A stretch of 64,000 nt of DNA from Dokdonia sp. Dokd-P16 (GCF_003095655.1 NZ_CP029151.1:515501-579500), one strand, 5' to 3'. Positions 8,463 to 19,561 are shown, numbered from the stretch's first letter. The notes: generated by a model from the sequence alone, not told the origin. Numbers and translations are program-made.

Positions 8463-9804
8463 CCCGCAGTTCTTTTGTTACTTTTAAAATCTCTACACCT
8501 ATATCTCCAGCACCCATCATCACAACAATTTTATGCTTCGTACCTTTTACTAAAGCAATAAGCTCATTTTTCTGTATAATTTGCTTTCGCGAAAGCGTCA
8601 TTTCACTAAGCAATACTTCGCTAGTTATACCATCAATAGGCTCTTCTCTTGCTGGGTAAATATCAAGCAGTGCTACTTCATCAAAACGAGAAAGCGCTAC
8701 TGCAAAATCACTCATAAAATCTTTTGTTCTACTAAATAAGTGTGGCTGAAAAATAGCTAGCACACTCTGCTCTGGATACATCTCTCTTACACTTTGATGC
8801 ACCGCAGCAATTTCTGTAGGGTGATGCGCATAATCATCTATTAACACCATATCTTCTTTCTGGATACGGTATGTAAATCGGCGATTAACGCCTGAATAGC
8901 TCGCTAGTGCTTCAATCAACTGTTCTTTAGGACTACCATACGATAATGCCATCCCTAATGCAGCTACAGCATTAAAAAGATTGTGTCTTCCTGGCAGGCT
9001 AAATCGTAAATTCTCCAAAACACCACCTGGGTAGTGCAAGTCAAAGACATAAGCACCATTCTCTATACGCACTCGCTGCGCAGTATAATCTGCATCCTCC
9101 TCAATACCAACCGTATTTCCAGCTAGTGGAAGTCCGCTTTTTACAAAACGCTTATCTTTTGGAGCTAGTGCCCCAAATTCTTGGAACGTAGCGATAAGGT
9201 CTGCCTCATCTTCATAAATATCAAGATGATCTGCATCCATAGAAGTCACACAGAGAATATCTGGCCTAAGCTGTAGGAATGAGCGATCAAACTCATCTGC
9301 CTCCACAACCACAACGTCACTTCCTTTTTGGATTAAATTACCATTATAATTATTTGTGATACCGCCTATAAATGCAGTTACCGGGGCTCCGGTTGCCGCC
9401 AGTAGATGACCCAAAATACTAGAAGTAGTCGTTTTACCATGCGTTCCCGCAACAGCAAGTGAGAAGCTTTGATTTGCAATCATGCCCAATACTTCTGCTC
9501 TTTTTTTAAGGGTAAATCCGCTTTCGCGAAAATATACTAGCTCTCCCATCATTTTAGGAACAGCAGGAGTAAACACCACTAGGGTATCCTCCTTACTCGT
9601 AAACGAACTATCAATTGCCTCTTTTTTATCTTCAAAATGAACCTTAATCCCAGATGCTTGCAAAGCTGCCGTTACATCTGAAGGCGTTTTATCATAACCC
9701 GCTACATTCTTGCCCTCCTTATGGAAGTACAACGCTAGCGCACTCATACCTATCCCACCGATACCGATGAAGTAAATGTTCTGTATGTCTTTTAAAGGTT
9801 TCAT
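8452..9804 (-). CDS. murC: UDP-N-acetylmuramate--L-alanine ligase
   Basis: Adds L-alanine to UDP-MurNAc in the first step of the stem peptide. The N-terminal IYFIGIGGIGMSALA motif, the ATP-binding GTHGKTTTS (120-128), the central EADEFDRSF and the DDYAHHPTEI motif are all present. Length 450 is normal. The gene carries an exact palindrome (read TLSRKQ near residue 402) and a degenerate one (read YFRES, residues 91-95), so two members of the repeat family lie within one essential enzyme gene. It overlaps ftsQ and follows murG after 55 bp. Confidence 0.96.
   Translation of the reverse strand: MKPLKDIQNIYFIGIGGIGMSALALYFHKEGKNVAGYDKTPSDVTAALQASGIKVHFEDKKEAIDSSFTSKEDTLVVFTPAVPKMMGELVYFRESGFTLKKRAEVLGMIANQSFSLAVAGTHGKTTTSSILGHLLAATGAPVTAFIGGITNNYNGNLIQKGSDVVVVEADEFDRSFLQLRPDILCVTSMDADHLDIYEDEADLIATFQEFGALAPKDKRFVKSGLPLAGNTVGIEEDADYTAQRVRIENGAYVFDLHYPGGVLENLRFSLPGRHNLFNAVAALGMALSYGSPKEQLIEALASYSGVNRRFTYRIQKEDMVLIDDYAHHPTEIAAVHQSVREMYPEQSVLAIFQPHLFSRTKDFMSDFAVALSRFDEVALLDIYPAREEPIDGITSEVLLSEMTLSRKQIIQKNELIALVKGTKHKIVVMMGAGDIGVEILKVTKELRGEG
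8583..8596. repeat. GCTTTCGCGAAAGC palindrome inside murC, copy 3
   Basis: Exact copy within murC, read in the LSRK frame. A degenerate relative, CGCTTTCGCGAAAA, lies in the same gene at 9519-9532. Confidence 0.9.
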
Positions 9805-9816
9805 TTATCTATGCTA

Positions 9817-9843
9817 CAAACCACAGTTTATAAACTACGGTTG
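9817..9843 (-). other. inverted repeat between murG and murC
   Basis: The perfect 12-bp palindrome AGTTTATAAACT is flanked by CAAACC on one side and GGTTG on the other, with a two-base mismatch between. It fills much of the 55-bp murG-murC gap. No T-run follows, so it is not a standard terminator. Confidence 0.5.
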
Positions 9844-9859
9844 TTATGTTTTCAAATTA

Positions 9860-10948
9860 TTATTTAAATAATTGCTCTACCTCATCCACAATGTCTGCTG
9901 TGGCATTTGGTAATGCAAGTGTTTTTATTTTTCTTCCTAGCTCAAAGCGAACTTTCTCATCATTGAAAAGCGCTTTAAATACGAGCTCAAACTTTTTATC
10001 GAGATCCTTTTCTGCAATTAAAATTGCAGCACCCATTTTCTCGATAGCTTGTGCATTTTTAGTTTGGTGATCTTCGGCAACGTTTGGAGAGGGAATAAAA
10101 ATGGTCGCCTTTCCTACAATGCATAACTCAGATACAGACCCTGCTCCAGCTCTAGATATAATAATATCTGCAGCTGCATAAGCCATATCCATCTGATCGA
10201 TATATGCCATCACCTGAACACCATCTGCCTGATGATGCTTGTATTTATCGTAATATAGCTTACCTGTTTGCCATAAAACCTGCACTCCTTTTCGTTTAAA
10301 TATTGGGAGTTGCTTCTCTATTAAATCGTTTATAGCTCTTGCACCTAGACTTCCCCCTATAACTAACACTACTTTTGAACTATGAGACAAGTCATATTTC
10401 GCCAAAGCAGTACTACGTTTACTTTCTATATCCAATAGATCTGCACGTACTGGGTTACCGGTTTTTACAATATTTTCTGCTGGAAAAAAGCGATGCATAT
10501 CATCATAAGCCACGCATACTTTCTCAACCGACTTACCCAACAGTTTATTTGTAATACCTGCATAGCTATTTTGCTCTTGAATCAGTGCAGGTATACCTAC
10601 AATTGTAGCCATCTTAAGCAGTGGCCCACTTGCAAATCCGCCAGTACCTATCACAACATCTGGCTTAAATTTCTTAATAATCTTACGAGATTTCATCAAG
10701 CTACTAATGAGCTTAAATGGAAACATAAGATTATCTACCGTGAGCTTGCGCTGTATTCCAGCAATCCACAACCCTTCTATCTCAAAGCCTGCTTGCGGTA
10801 CTTTTTCCATTTCCATGCGATCACTAGCTCCTACAAATAGAAATTGTGCATCAGGATGACGGCGCTGGATTTCATTTGCAATAGCAATAGCAGGATAGAT
10901 ATGACCTCCTGTTCCTCCTCCAGATAATATGACTCTATATGGCTTCAC
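9860..10948 (-). CDS. murG: UDP-GlcNAc:lipid I N-acetylglucosaminyltransferase
   Basis: Glycosyltransferase that converts lipid I to lipid II at the inner face of the membrane. The N-terminal glycine-rich [16 protein letters not shown] motif (residues 9-24) and the C-terminal-domain motif [12 protein letters not shown] are clear, as is the UDP-GlcNAc-binding [11 protein letters not shown]. Length 362 is standard. The start overlaps the end of ftsW by 14 nt, so the two are translated together. Confidence 0.96.
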   Translation of the reverse strand: MKPYRVILSGGGTGGHIYPAIAIANEIQRRHPDAQFLFVGASDRMEMEKVPQAGFEIEGLWIAGIQRKLTVDNLMFPFKLISSLMKSRKIIKKFKPDVVIGTGGFASGPLLKMATIVGIPALIQEQNSYAGITNKLLGKSVEKVCVAYDDMHRFFPAENIVKTGNPVRADLLDIESKRSTALAKYDLSHSSKVVLVIGGSLGARAINDLIEKQLPIFKRKGVQVLWQTGKLYYDKYKHHQADGVQVMAYIDQMDMAYAAADIIISRAGAGSVSELCIVGKATIFIPSPNVAEDHQTKNAQAIEKMGAAILIAEKDLDKKFELVFKALFNDEKVRFELGRKIKTLALPNATADIVDEVEQLFK

Positions 10949-12143
10949 TAAGTATGTCTAAAGGGTTTAACTCACTCTCATCTTTTGGCACAACTGGTGC
11001 TCGTTTTGCACTTACACTAAGTACAATCCCTACGGCAAGACAGGTCATCCATATAGAAGTACCTCCACTACTCACTAGTGGTAATGTTTGCCCCGTAACA
11101 GGAAATAACTCCACGGCAACTGCCATATTAATTAAAGCCTGAAAAACAATAGGCAATCCTACACCTACCACAACTAGCTTTGCAAAGACTGTATCTGCCT
11201 TATGAGCAACTACGGTAATTCTAAACAATAGCAACATATACAAAAACAGTAAAAATCCTGCTCCCGCAAGACCAAACTCCTCTACAATTATTGCATATAT
11301 AAAATCTGAGGATGATTGTGGCAAAAAGTTTTTCTGAACACTTTTACCTGGACCTAGACCAATGACTCCGCCTGAGGCTATGGCAATTTTCGCTTTTTCT
11401 ATTTGGTAATCTGCATCTGCGTCTACTTCGTTATTTGCAAAATTTTCTACACGACTTATCCAAGTATCAACACGGTTAGGAAATACGCCTGGAAAAGCTT
11501 TTGCTAACAACACGAAGAACAGAAGTGCAACAACACCAGTGGCAATAACAATACCTAAATATTTTAATGGATAACCTCCCAGGAATACTAAAGCTACTAC
11601 CATTGCTGCGATAATCGCAGTAGTAGAAAAGTTAGCCGGAAGTATCAATGCAAGAACAGCAGCCACTGGCAACCATAGAGGCACAATAGTTTCTTTAAAT
11701 GTTACTGCGGTATCCTTAATTTTTGCAAGATACCTAGCCACGTATACCATCAACACAACACCTGCAAATGTGGAAGTCTGAAAACCAACTCCCAGAATCG
11801 GGATTTTAATCCATCTACTTGCATTTGCTCCACCCATGGTAGTTCCCTGAGCGAGTGTCACTATGAGCAGTATAATCACAACTGGAAGCGCAATAAAGGA
11901 AAGCCCTTTAAAGTAATGATGTGGTATTTTATGAACCCCATACAACATTGCAAACCCTAACACTAAATGCATACCATGTTTAATAAGAAACCTCACCGTA
12001 TTCCCATCACCTTTAATATATGCGAGGTTACTTGCCGCGCTATACACAGGTAAAAAGGAAAACAATGCAAGAAGGGCAACAATAGCCCATATAGTCTTGT
12101 CACCTTGTAATCCTGCAAATATGTTTTTAAATGTGGTACTCAA
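10935..12143 (-). CDS. ftsW: SEDS-family septal peptidoglycan glycosyltransferase FtsW
   Basis: A polytopic 402-residue membrane protein of the SEDS family, which polymerises lipid II together with its partner transpeptidase, here probably the product of 16340-18331. About ten hydrophobic segments are visible. The family motifs [36 protein letters not shown] and the C-terminal [12 protein letters not shown] are all present. It lies between murD and murG, as in most Bacteroidota dcw clusters. FtsW rather than RodA is chosen from this position. Confidence 0.95.
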   Translation of the reverse strand: MSTTFKNIFAGLQGDKTIWAIVALLALFSFLPVYSAASNLAYIKGDGNTVRFLIKHGMHLVLGFAMLYGVHKIPHHYFKGLSFIALPVVIILLIVTLAQGTTMGGANASRWIKIPILGVGFQTSTFAGVVLMVYVARYLAKIKDTAVTFKETIVPLWLPVAAVLALILPANFSTTAIIAAMVVALVFLGGYPLKYLGIVIATGVVALLFFVLLAKAFPGVFPNRVDTWISRVENFANNEVDADADYQIEKAKIAIASGGVIGLGPGKSVQKNFLPQSSSDFIYAIIVEEFGLAGAGFLLFLYMLLLFRITVVAHKADTVFAKLVVVGVGLPIVFQALINMAVAVELFPVTGQTLPLVSSGGTSIWMTCLAVGIVLSVSAKRAPVVPKDESELNPLDILSEAI

Positions 12144-12183
12144 CGCTTAGTAATTATTTGTTATTCGGTTTCTTTAACTAATA

Positions 12184-12247
12184 AATTCTGACAAGCTGAT
12201 TGCCTTACACGGGGGAATGAAGTACAATCAGCTTTCAAATCAGAATT
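12184..12247 (-). other. long hairpin between murD and ftsW
   Basis: The outer arms AATTCTGA/TCAGAATT (12184-12191, 12240-12247) and inner arms AAGCTGATTG/CAATCAGCTT (12193-12202, 12225-12234) give 18 paired bases around a 22-nt loop. The structure overlaps the murD stop codon and occupies the 102-bp murD-ftsW gap. No T-run follows on the minus strand, so mRNA processing or stability is more likely than termination. Confidence 0.7.
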
Positions 12248-13583
12248 AAAGGTTACGTACAGCCTCCTTAAACTGGCGGCCGCGATCTTCATAATTTTCA
12301 AACAAGTCAAAACTTGCACAAGCAGGAGAAAGTAATACGTTATCTCCGCGCTCAGATACTTTATAAGCTATTTTTACAGCCTCAGACATAGAAGGTGTTT
12401 CTACAATAATATCAACCATGTTTCCAAAATGACTCATCAATTTTGCATTATCAACACCTAAACAGATAATAGCTTTTACCTTCTCGTTAACAAGTGGATA
12501 TAAATCACGGTAATCATTACCTTTATCTACACCACCTACAATCCACACTGTAGGCTCACTCATACTATCTAAAGCATAAAAAGTTGCGTTTACATTAGTC
12601 GCTTTACTGTCATTAATGTATTGTACATTATTGATTTTAAGCACTTGCTCTAATCTATGCTCAACACCCTGAAAACCTTCTAAACTCTCACGAATAGTAG
12701 CCTTACGGATATTTAATAGATTTGCTACAGTAGAGGCAGCCATTGCATTTTTCTTATTGTGTTGCCCTTTTAAAGCGAGGTTATTTGTAGCCATGGTAAA
12801 GGTGTTATTATCGAGTTGTACTGTTAGGTTATTGTCTTTTATAAATGCGCCATTTTCAAATTCTTTATCAAGTGAAAAAGGCAATAATTTTGATTTAACT
12901 GGATGTTTTTTGAGCCAGTCTACACTCACAGGGTCATCTGCATCGTAGATGAGATAATCTGTTTCTTTTTGGTTCATTGCTATTCTAAATTTTGAAGCAA
13001 TGTAATTTTCAAACTTATAATCGTATCGATCTAGATGATCTGGCGTCACATTTAATACCACCGCGATATGTGGTGCAAAATCTGCGATTCCATCTAACTG
13101 AAAACTGCTTATTTCTAGCACATACGTATCAATCTCTTTCTGTGCCACCATCTTTGCATAGCTGTCACCTATGTTACCAGCAACACCTAGATTGATTCCC
13201 GCTTGCTCTAGAATAAATCCAGTAAGCATCGTCGTAGTGGTTTTTCCGTTACTTCCAGTAATACCCACAATAGTGGCGTCAGTATATTGAGAAGCAAATT
13301 CTATCTCAGAGATTACAGCCACTCCCTTTTCGAGTAACCTCTGCACAATAGGCGCTTTGTCTGGTATTCCAGGGCTCTTCATCACGACATCTGCATTAAG
13401 AATCAATGCCTCTGTATGACCTTCTTCTTCCCAAGCAAATCCCTCGGCAACTAGTATCTTTTTATAATTATCCTTAATTTTTCCAAAATCAGATAAGAAT
13501 ACATCATACCCTTTGGCCTTACCTAAAATGGCAGTTCCTACGCCAGATTCTCCGGCTCCTAATATGACTAAGCGTTTCTTCAT
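12246..13583 (-). CDS. murD: UDP-MurNAc-L-alanine--D-glutamate ligase
   Basis: Adds D-glutamate to the growing stem peptide in the cytoplasm. The Rossmann-type start RLVILGAGESGVGTAIL, the ATP-binding GITGSNGKTTTT (107-118), the LNVTPDHLDRYD motif and the C-terminal YINDSKATNVNAT and LSPACASFD motifs identify MurD. Length 445 is typical. It follows mraY after 58 bp, a gap that contains a copy of the palindrome. Confidence 0.96.
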   Translation of the reverse strand: MKKRLVILGAGESGVGTAILGKAKGYDVFLSDFGKIKDNYKKILVAEGFAWEEEGHTEALILNADVVMKSPGIPDKAPIVQRLLEKGVAVISEIEFASQYTDATIVGITGSNGKTTTTMLTGFILEQAGINLGVAGNIGDSYAKMVAQKEIDTYVLEISSFQLDGIADFAPHIAVVLNVTPDHLDRYDYKFENYIASKFRIAMNQKETDYLIYDADDPVSVDWLKKHPVKSKLLPFSLDKEFENGAFIKDNNLTVQLDNNTFTMATNNLALKGQHNKKNAMAASTVANLLNIRKATIRESLEGFQGVEHRLEQVLKINNVQYINDSKATNVNATFYALDSMSEPTVWIVGGVDKGNDYRDLYPLVNEKVKAIICLGVDNAKLMSHFGNMVDIIVETPSMSEAVKIAYKVSERGDNVLLSPACASFDLFENYEDRGRQFKEAVRNL

Positions 13584-13622
13584 TTTTATACCTTCTAACT
13601 TTAGCAGGTTCAGTGTTAACTT

Positions 13623-13638
13623 CGCTTTCGCGAAAGCG
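13623..13638. repeat. CGCTTTCGCGAAAGCG palindrome between mraY and murD, copy 4
   Basis: Exact 16-bp palindrome ending 3 bp before the mraY stop codon on the plus-strand map. It lies inside the dcw transcription unit. Confidence 0.9.
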
Positions 13639-13641
13639 TGA

Positions 13642-14880
13642 TTATCTAATTTTCAATGTTATAATAGAAAGTACAGCCAGTAAAATCCCTACAATCCAAA
13701 ATCTGGATACAATTTTACTCTCGTGGATACCTTTCTTTTGATAATGGTGGTGTAGTGGTGACATCAAAAAGATGCGTCTACCTTCACCAAATTTCTTTTT
13801 TGTGTATTTAAAATATCCCACCTGCAACACCACCGAAAGATTCTCCATTAAGAAAATTCCGCATAGTATTGGGATGAGCCATTCTTTTCTAGTTGCAATG
13901 GCAAGTACCGCTATAATTCCTCCTATGGTAAGACTACCTGTGTCTCCCATAAAAACTTGCGCTGGATAGGCATTGTACCATAAGAATCCTATAAGCGCTC
14001 CTACAAATGCAGCAATAAATATGAGCATCTCCCCAGTACCTGGTATGTACATCACATTGAGGTAATCACTAAAAATTATGTTACCAGATATAAATGCAAA
14101 AATCCCAAGTGTAAGCACAATAATCGCACTTGTTCCTGCTGCCAGGCCGTCAATACCATCAGTGAGGTTTGCACCATTAGAAACCGCTGTGATTATAAAT
14201 ATTACAATAGGTATAAATATGATCCACGCATACCCTTTCCAATCTTCGTTAATGCTTGTAAGGATTGTTTCATAATTGAGTTCGTTATCCTTGACAAATG
14301 GTATGGTAGTTTTTAAACTCTTATGCGCTTCATCAAATTTTGCATCTCCTCTTACAGTAGTAATTTCTACTTTTTCTGTACCAGCAGTTTGTTTGATCTC
14401 TCCACGGATAGTGATATCACTATGAAAAAACATCGTTGCACCTACTATAATTCCTAAACCTACTTGACCTATTACCTTATACTTACCAGCAAGTCCGTCT
14501 TTATTTTTTTGCATTTTCTTCTTATAATCATCTAAGAAGCCTATGATTCCCATCCATACCGTTGTAACGATAAGAAGGAGGATATATATATTTTGTAAGT
14601 CACCTAACAGTAATACAGGAATAAGCGTAGCACCTATGATAATAAGGCCTCCCATAGTAGGAGTTCCTGCTTTTTCTGCCTGACCTTCTAGCCCTAAATC
14701 GCGTATTTGCTCTCCCATTTGCTTGCGCTGCAAGAGCTTAATAATACGCTCTCCATAAATAGTAGAAAGTCCTAACGATATTAATACCGCAAGTGCAGCA
14801 CGAAACGTACTGAACTGAAACAACCCTGCACCAGGCAAGTTATAAGCTTCGTCTAACCATTGAAAAAGATGATACAGCAT
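13642..14880 (-). CDS. mraY: phospho-N-acetylmuramoyl-pentapeptide transferase
   Basis: Integral membrane enzyme that attaches phospho-MurNAc-pentapeptide to undecaprenyl phosphate, forming lipid I. Family motifs [43 protein letters not shown] and the histidine-rich [12 protein letters not shown] are all visible. At 412 residues it is about 50 longer than the E. coli enzyme; the excess sits in a loop around residues 140-200 between membrane segments. The start overlaps the murE stop by one base (TAATG). Confidence 0.96.
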   Translation of the reverse strand: MLYHLFQWLDEAYNLPGAGLFQFSTFRAALAVLISLGLSTIYGERIIKLLQRKQMGEQIRDLGLEGQAEKAGTPTMGGLIIIGATLIPVLLLGDLQNIYILLLIVTTVWMGIIGFLDDYKKKMQKNKDGLAGKYKVIGQVGLGIIVGATMFFHSDITIRGEIKQTAGTEKVEITTVRGDAKFDEAHKSLKTTIPFVKDNELNYETILTSINEDWKGYAWIIFIPIVIFIITAVSNGANLTDGIDGLAAGTSAIIVLTLGIFAFISGNIIFSDYLNVMYIPGTGEMLIFIAAFVGALIGFLWYNAYPAQVFMGDTGSLTIGGIIAVLAIATRKEWLIPILCGIFLMENLSVVLQVGYFKYTKKKFGEGRRIFLMSPLHHHYQKKGIHESKIVSRFWIVGILLAVLSIITLKIR

Positions 14881-16343
14881 TACTTATTAAGTTGTTTAAG
14901 GGTTTCTTGTACTATTTTATAATCGTCAAAATCAAATCGCTCTCCCATAATCTCTTGGTAAGTCTCATGACCTTTACCTGCGATAAGAATTATATCTCCT
15001 GGATTTGCAAGTTGGCAAGCTGTTTTTATAGCTTGCTTTCTATCTGTGATAGATAAAATCTTCTTGTAGTTAATAGGCTCAACACCTGCTTCTACTTGCT
15101 CGATAATTGCTTCTGGCTTTTCTGAGCGCGGATTATCACTTGTGATAATAGCTTTCGTACTCAGCGCACTTGCAATGTGCCCCATCTTAGGACGCTTTGT
15201 AGTATCTCTATCTCCACCAGCTCCTACAACCGTAATAAGCTCCTCATTTTTAGTGCGGATGTCATTTATGGTCTCTAGTACATTTTTAAGAGCATCTGGC
15301 GTGTGTGCATAATCTACTATTGCTGTCACATTACCTTCTGAAATAAAGTATTGGAAACGCCCAGACACACTTTCTAACTCACTTAAAAGCTTTAATGCTT
15401 CCATTTGATCTAGTTCCAAAAGCTCTGCCGTTGCAAAAATGGCTAGCAAATTATAGGCATTAAATGACCCAATAAGCTTTACCCAAACTTCTTGATCTTG
15501 AATTTTAAGTAATAATCCAGACAGTTGGTTTTCTAAAATTTGCGCTCTATAATCTGCATATGATTTTAAAGCGTAGGTTACTTTTTTTGCTTTTGTATTC
15601 TGAACCATAACAGGTCCATTTTTATCATCGTTATTTACTAGCGCAAAAGCAGTTTTAGGCAACTCATCAAAAAATTTCTTCTTAACATCTCTGTACTCTG
15701 CAAAGGTGTCGTGGTAATCTAGATGATCGTGAGATAGGTTTGTAAAAATTCCTCCCTCAAAACGCAAACCTTCTGTACGCTTTTGATGAATCCCATGTGA
15801 ACTCACCTCCATAAAGCAATACTCAACACCTGCCTCAGACATCTCAGCCAGATATTTGTTTATTGTTAAACTATCTGGAGTAGTATGCGTTGCTTTATAC
15901 TCGGTTTTATCAACTAAAATCTTTACCGTAGAAAGCAATCCTGTTTTATAACCTGCCTTTTGAAACAGTTGGTATAGCAAACTAGCGATAGTGGTCTTAC
16001 CATTAGTTCCCGTAATCCCGATAAGCTTTAAATTAGCCGATGGGTTTCCATAAAAATTAGAAGCTATTGTAGCGAGTGCGCTAGAAGTATCTGCTACCTT
16101 AACGTATGTTATCCCGTTTACAATTTGCTCTGGAAGTTCCTCACATATAATCGCTATTGCACCTTGATTTACAGCGTTAGTTATATAATCATGACCATCA
16201 CTTTGCGTTCCACGTACGGCAACAAATACATCATTAAGAGACACTTTACGTGAGTCAAAATGAACATTAGTTATTGCCACAGCAGTATTACCCACCACAG
16301 TTTCTAGCGTTACTTTATATAATATGTCTTTAAGTAGTATCAA
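14880..16343 (-). CDS. murE: UDP-MurNAc-tripeptide synthetase (meso-diaminopimelate-adding)
   Basis: Adds the third amino acid of the stem peptide. The ATP-binding [10 protein letters not shown] (109-118), the SSHGIHQKR region and the [11 protein letters not shown] motif identify MurE. DNPR at 403-406 is the motif associated with meso-diaminopimelate specificity, so the peptidoglycan should be of the DAP type. Length 487 is normal. Its start overlaps the transpeptidase gene by 4 nt and its stop overlaps the mraY start by 1 nt. Confidence 0.96.
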   Translation of the reverse strand: MILLKDILYKVTLETVVGNTAVAITNVHFDSRKVSLNDVFVAVRGTQSDGHDYITNAVNQGAIAIICEELPEQIVNGITYVKVADTSSALATIASNFYGNPSANLKLIGITGTNGKTTIASLLYQLFQKAGYKTGLLSTVKILVDKTEYKATHTTPDSLTINKYLAEMSEAGVEYCFMEVSSHGIHQKRTEGLRFEGGIFTNLSHDHLDYHDTFAEYRDVKKKFFDELPKTAFALVNNDDKNGPVMVQNTKAKKVTYALKSYADYRAQILENQLSGLLLKIQDQEVWVKLIGSFNAYNLLAIFATAELLELDQMEALKLLSELESVSGRFQYFISEGNVTAIVDYAHTPDALKNVLETINDIRTKNEELITVVGAGGDRDTTKRPKMGHIASALSTKAIITSDNPRSEKPEAIIEQVEAGVEPINYKKILSITDRKQAIKTACQLANPGDIILIAGKGHETYQEIMGERFDFDDYKIVQETLKQLNK

Positions 16344-18331
16344 GATAATTGTAGCGTGATTATTTTATTCTTCTCTATTTTATCGCCAGCTTTTATAGAC
16401 TGACTTTTTACTTTCCCGCTTCCGCGAAAATTTACTTTTAAACCTAGATTTTCTAGTAATGCAATTGCATCCATCCCAGGCATTCCTTTTACATTAGGCA
16501 TCTTGCTATGTGCTTTATTCACATTTGCATAATACTTCTGATAATCTCCCTCAATAACCTTTGAATTACCTGTAGGCAACTTCACCTCATCAATTACTGG
16601 AGTATCTGTATAAATCTTTTGAGCAATCTCCTTAAATACCGGTGCAGCAACAATATTTCCGTAAAATCCGAGAGACTTTTTAGGTTTATTTACTACCACA
16701 ATACAAGAATACTTAGGCTCATCTGCTGGAAAATAGCCTGCAAATGATGAAATATACCTCCCTGCTTCTATCCAATACTCCGTCTGGCAAGTACCCGTCT
16801 TTCCAGCCATTGAAAACTCTTCGCTGTAAATATTTCTAGCCGTTCCACGCTCAACAGTTTTTTTCATCATCTCCTTTACTACATTAATAGTAGCCTGAGA
16901 TGCGATACGAGAATTGATCACCTCTTTATCAAAAGTCTCAATGGTTTGATCCCATTCTTTCACCTCTTTAATAAAGCGAGGCTTTACCATCTCTCCATCA
17001 TTTGCAATCGCATTGTAAAATGTGAGTGTTTGTAAAGGCGTTAACTCTATCCCGTAACCAAAAGCCATCCATGGAAGCGTTGTCCCATACCAGTTTTTAT
17101 CTCCTGGGTAAGGAAAATTTGGTTTTCCTTCTCCTTTAATTTCAAGTCCTAGCTGATCATTAAGCCCCATATTAAAAAGTCGTTTTACAAACTTTTCTGG
17201 CTCTGACGCGTAGTTATCGTTTATCATTTTGGCGAAAGCCGTATTACTACTCAGCTCAAAAGCCTTTGCCGCTGTTATCTTACCATAACCTCCACGCTTA
17301 GAATCTATCGCGGTGCGATCATAAAATTTTACACGTCCATTTTCTGTGTCAAAAACTGTACTTGAGTCTATTACTTTATCCTCAAGTGCGGCTACCATAG
17401 TCATCAACTTAAATGTAGAACCTGGCTCGTGCGCCTCGCCTACCGCATAGTTAAGACGCTCATAGTATTTACCTTCAGGAGTTCTACCTAGATTTGAGAT
17501 TGCTTTAATCTCTCCAGTTTTTGTCTCCATAACGACCACACATCCATGGTCTGCTTGATATTTTTGTAGACTTGCTAATAATGCATTGTGTGCTACATCT
17601 TGAATATTTACATCTATGGTTGAGATTACATCATAACCATCTCGTGGCTCGATCACATTACCTACACCAAGAGGCTTCCATTCTCCTTTTGCAATCTTCT
17701 GCTTAAGACGACGACCTTCTTTCCCACGCAAGTAATACCCATATGCTCCCTCAAGACCCACGCGTGTGTAGTAACCACTATCATCTTGACGCTCATACCC
17801 TACGGTACGCTCTGCCATTTTCTCAAGTGGATGCTCACGCTCTGTATGCTCCTCGATAATAATCCCGCCTCTAAATTGACCTTTATTAAATAATGGTAGA
17901 GACTTAATCTTCACATACTCTGCGTAGCCTAGTTTTCTAGCAATAAACAGGTAACGGTTTTTGGTATTACGTGCTTTACGTAGTCTATTCTCATAATAAG
18001 ATTGAGGCTTCCCTAAAACTTTAGAAAGACCCTTAGAAAGACCAACTATATTCTCGTTGAAATTCTCCTTAGATGGTGCTACTGCGTCCCATCGTATATC
18101 GTATTTGATTTGTGAAGTAGCAAGAAGACTCCCATCTTCTGCATAAAGATTACCACGAGTAGCTGGGATGGTCACCATCTTCTCTGTGCTAGTAGTAGCA
18201 AGCTCACGATACTTAGCACCTTGAAACACCTGAATCACAATAAGCTTGTATGCAATTATGATCGCTAGGAGGAACATACATCCAGCGACGAAATAAAGGC
18301 GGTTTAATATGTGCTTCTCTGTGGTTGCCAC
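16340..18331 (-). CDS. ftsI: septal penicillin-binding protein 2/3 with PASTA domain
   Basis: Class B transpeptidase that cross-links septal peptidoglycan. One N-terminal membrane anchor (residues about 12-35), a dimerisation region, and a transpeptidase domain with STFK (305-308, catalytic Ser305), SSNTA and KTGT motifs are present. A single PASTA domain (MPNVKGMPGMDAIALLENLG onward) closes the 663-residue protein. The PASTA region carries a degenerate palindrome copy read as NFRGSG. It lies between ftsL and murE, the normal place for FtsI. Confidence 0.95.
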   Translation of the reverse strand: MATTEKHILNRLYFVAGCMFLLAIIIAYKLIVIQVFQGAKYRELATTSTEKMVTIPATRGNLYAEDGSLLATSQIKYDIRWDAVAPSKENFNENIVGLSKGLSKVLGKPQSYYENRLRKARNTKNRYLFIARKLGYAEYVKIKSLPLFNKGQFRGGIIIEEHTEREHPLEKMAERTVGYERQDDSGYYTRVGLEGAYGYYLRGKEGRRLKQKIAKGEWKPLGVGNVIEPRDGYDVISTIDVNIQDVAHNALLASLQKYQADHGCVVVMETKTGEIKAISNLGRTPEGKYYERLNYAVGEAHEPGSTFKLMTMVAALEDKVIDSSTVFDTENGRVKFYDRTAIDSKRGGYGKITAAKAFELSSNTAFAKMINDNYASEPEKFVKRLFNMGLNDQLGLEIKGEGKPNFPYPGDKNWYGTTLPWMAFGYGIELTPLQTLTFYNAIANDGEMVKPRFIKEVKEWDQTIETFDKEVINSRIASQATINVVKEMMKKTVERGTARNIYSEEFSMAGKTGTCQTEYWIEAGRYISSFAGYFPADEPKYSCIVVVNKPKKSLGFYGNIVAAPVFKEIAQKIYTDTPVIDEVKLPTGNSKVIEGDYQKYYANVNKAHSKMPNVKGMPGMDAIALLENLGLKVNFRGSGKVKSQSIKAGDKIEKNKIITLQLS

Positions 18332-18335
18332 GTTA

Positions 18336-18656
18336 TTAATCTGTTTCTTGCGTTGTTACTTTTATCTTTTTGGGCGGCACATTAGAAGGTTTAATTCCTC
18401 TTGCCTCTAACGCTCTTGCCACACTACTATTTGTTTTTAACTTCCAGAGATTTACTCGGCTGTCTACCGCTTCGCTTCTCAGCTCGGCTACTTCTTCTTT
18501 TAATCTTGCAATCTCATAGACCTTCTCATCTGCTCTGTGCGAACTAGCAATCATGATTAATGCTAGAACTGAAATGAAAATGATCATCCTCCAGTTTTTA
18601 AAGGCGTCCTCATCTACTAGAAATTTACCCTTGAGTATATTATTAAACTTGCTCAC
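18336..18656 (-). CDS. ftsL: FtsL-like cell division protein
   Basis: A 106-residue bitopic protein: a short basic cytoplasmic start, one membrane segment (MIIFISVLALIMIAS, about residues 24-40) and a periplasmic coiled coil (EIARLKEEVAELRSEAVDSR). This is the FtsL pattern, a partner of FtsQ and FtsB in activating septal synthesis. The sequence itself is weakly conserved, so the call rests on topology and on position between rsmH and ftsI. Confidence 0.85.
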   Translation of the reverse strand: MSKFNNILKGKFLVDEDAFKNWRMIIFISVLALIMIASSHRADEKVYEIARLKEEVAELRSEAVDSRVNLWKLKTNSSVARALEARGIKPSNVPPKKIKVTTQETD

Positions 18657-18664
18657 TGCGTCCC

Positions 18665-19561
18665 TTAAAGTTTTTCAGCGATTCTCAACTTTGCACTGCG
18701 CGCTCTGTTGTTTAATTTTATCTCTTTACCGTCTGGAATAATGAGCTTTCCTACTTTCTTAAAAGGAACCTCAAAATTCCCATACATATCTTTCTCCGGC
18801 TCACCTTCAAACATCCCACTCCTTATATACCTTTTCACTAGACGGTCTTCAAGTGAGTGATAGCTTATCAAGCTTATTCTCCCACCTGCATCAAGCAGTT
18901 GCTCTGTTTGCATTAAAAACTCCTTAAGCACTTCGATCTCCTGATTTACTTCTATGCGAATTGCCTGGTAAATCTGAGCAAGTATTTTATGCTCTCTATG
19001 TTTAGGCAAAAATGGAGCTAACACTTTTTTAAGGTGCTCACTTGTTTTTATAAACTGACTATTGCGCTCTTGAACAATAGTGCTAGCAAGTTTAGGCGCA
19101 TTACGAAGTTCTCCGTACTGCCAGAACACTTGTCTTAAATCTTCTTCCTCATATTCATTGATCACATTATAAGCAGATAAAGCATCCTTTTGATTCATCC
19201 TCATATCGAGATCACTCTCAAAACGAGTAGAAAAACCACGTTCTGCAACATCAAATTGATGTGAACTCACCCCAAAATCACCAAGAATTCCATCTACTTT
19301 TTTCACACCATGAAAGCGCATAAATCGCTTGATGTATCTAAAGTTTTCTGGAATAAGCGTGAATCGCTCATCCTCGATTATATTCTCCTGAGCATCTATA
19401 TCTTGATCAAAACCATAAAGTTTTCCCTCAGGACCTAGCCTACTCAAAATCTCACGAGAATGACCACCACCACCAAAGGTGACATCTACATAGACACCAT
19501 CTGGCTTGATATTGAGACCATCTACCGTCTCTTTTAATAATACTGGGTTATGATAATCCAT
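18665..19561 (-). CDS. rsmH: 16S rRNA (cytosine(1402)-N(4))-methyltransferase
   Basis: SAM-dependent methyltransferase modifying C1402 in the 16S rRNA decoding centre. The N-terminal YHNPVLLKETVDGL, the SAM-binding YVDVTFGGGGHSREIL, the GILGDFGVSSHQFD motif and the late SYHSLEDRLVKR are all characteristic. Length 298 is typical. Its start overlaps the end of mraZ by 14 nt, as in most dcw clusters. Confidence 0.97.
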   Translation of the reverse strand: MDYHNPVLLKETVDGLNIKPDGVYVDVTFGGGGHSREILSRLGPEGKLYGFDQDIDAQENIIEDERFTLIPENFRYIKRFMRFHGVKKVDGILGDFGVSSHQFDVAERGFSTRFESDLDMRMNQKDALSAYNVINEYEEEDLRQVFWQYGELRNAPKLASTIVQERNSQFIKTSEHLKKVLAPFLPKHREHKILAQIYQAIRIEVNQEIEVLKEFLMQTEQLLDAGGRISLISYHSLEDRLVKRYIRSGMFEGEPEKDMYGNFEVPFKKVGKLIIPDGKEIKLNNRARSAKLRIAEKL

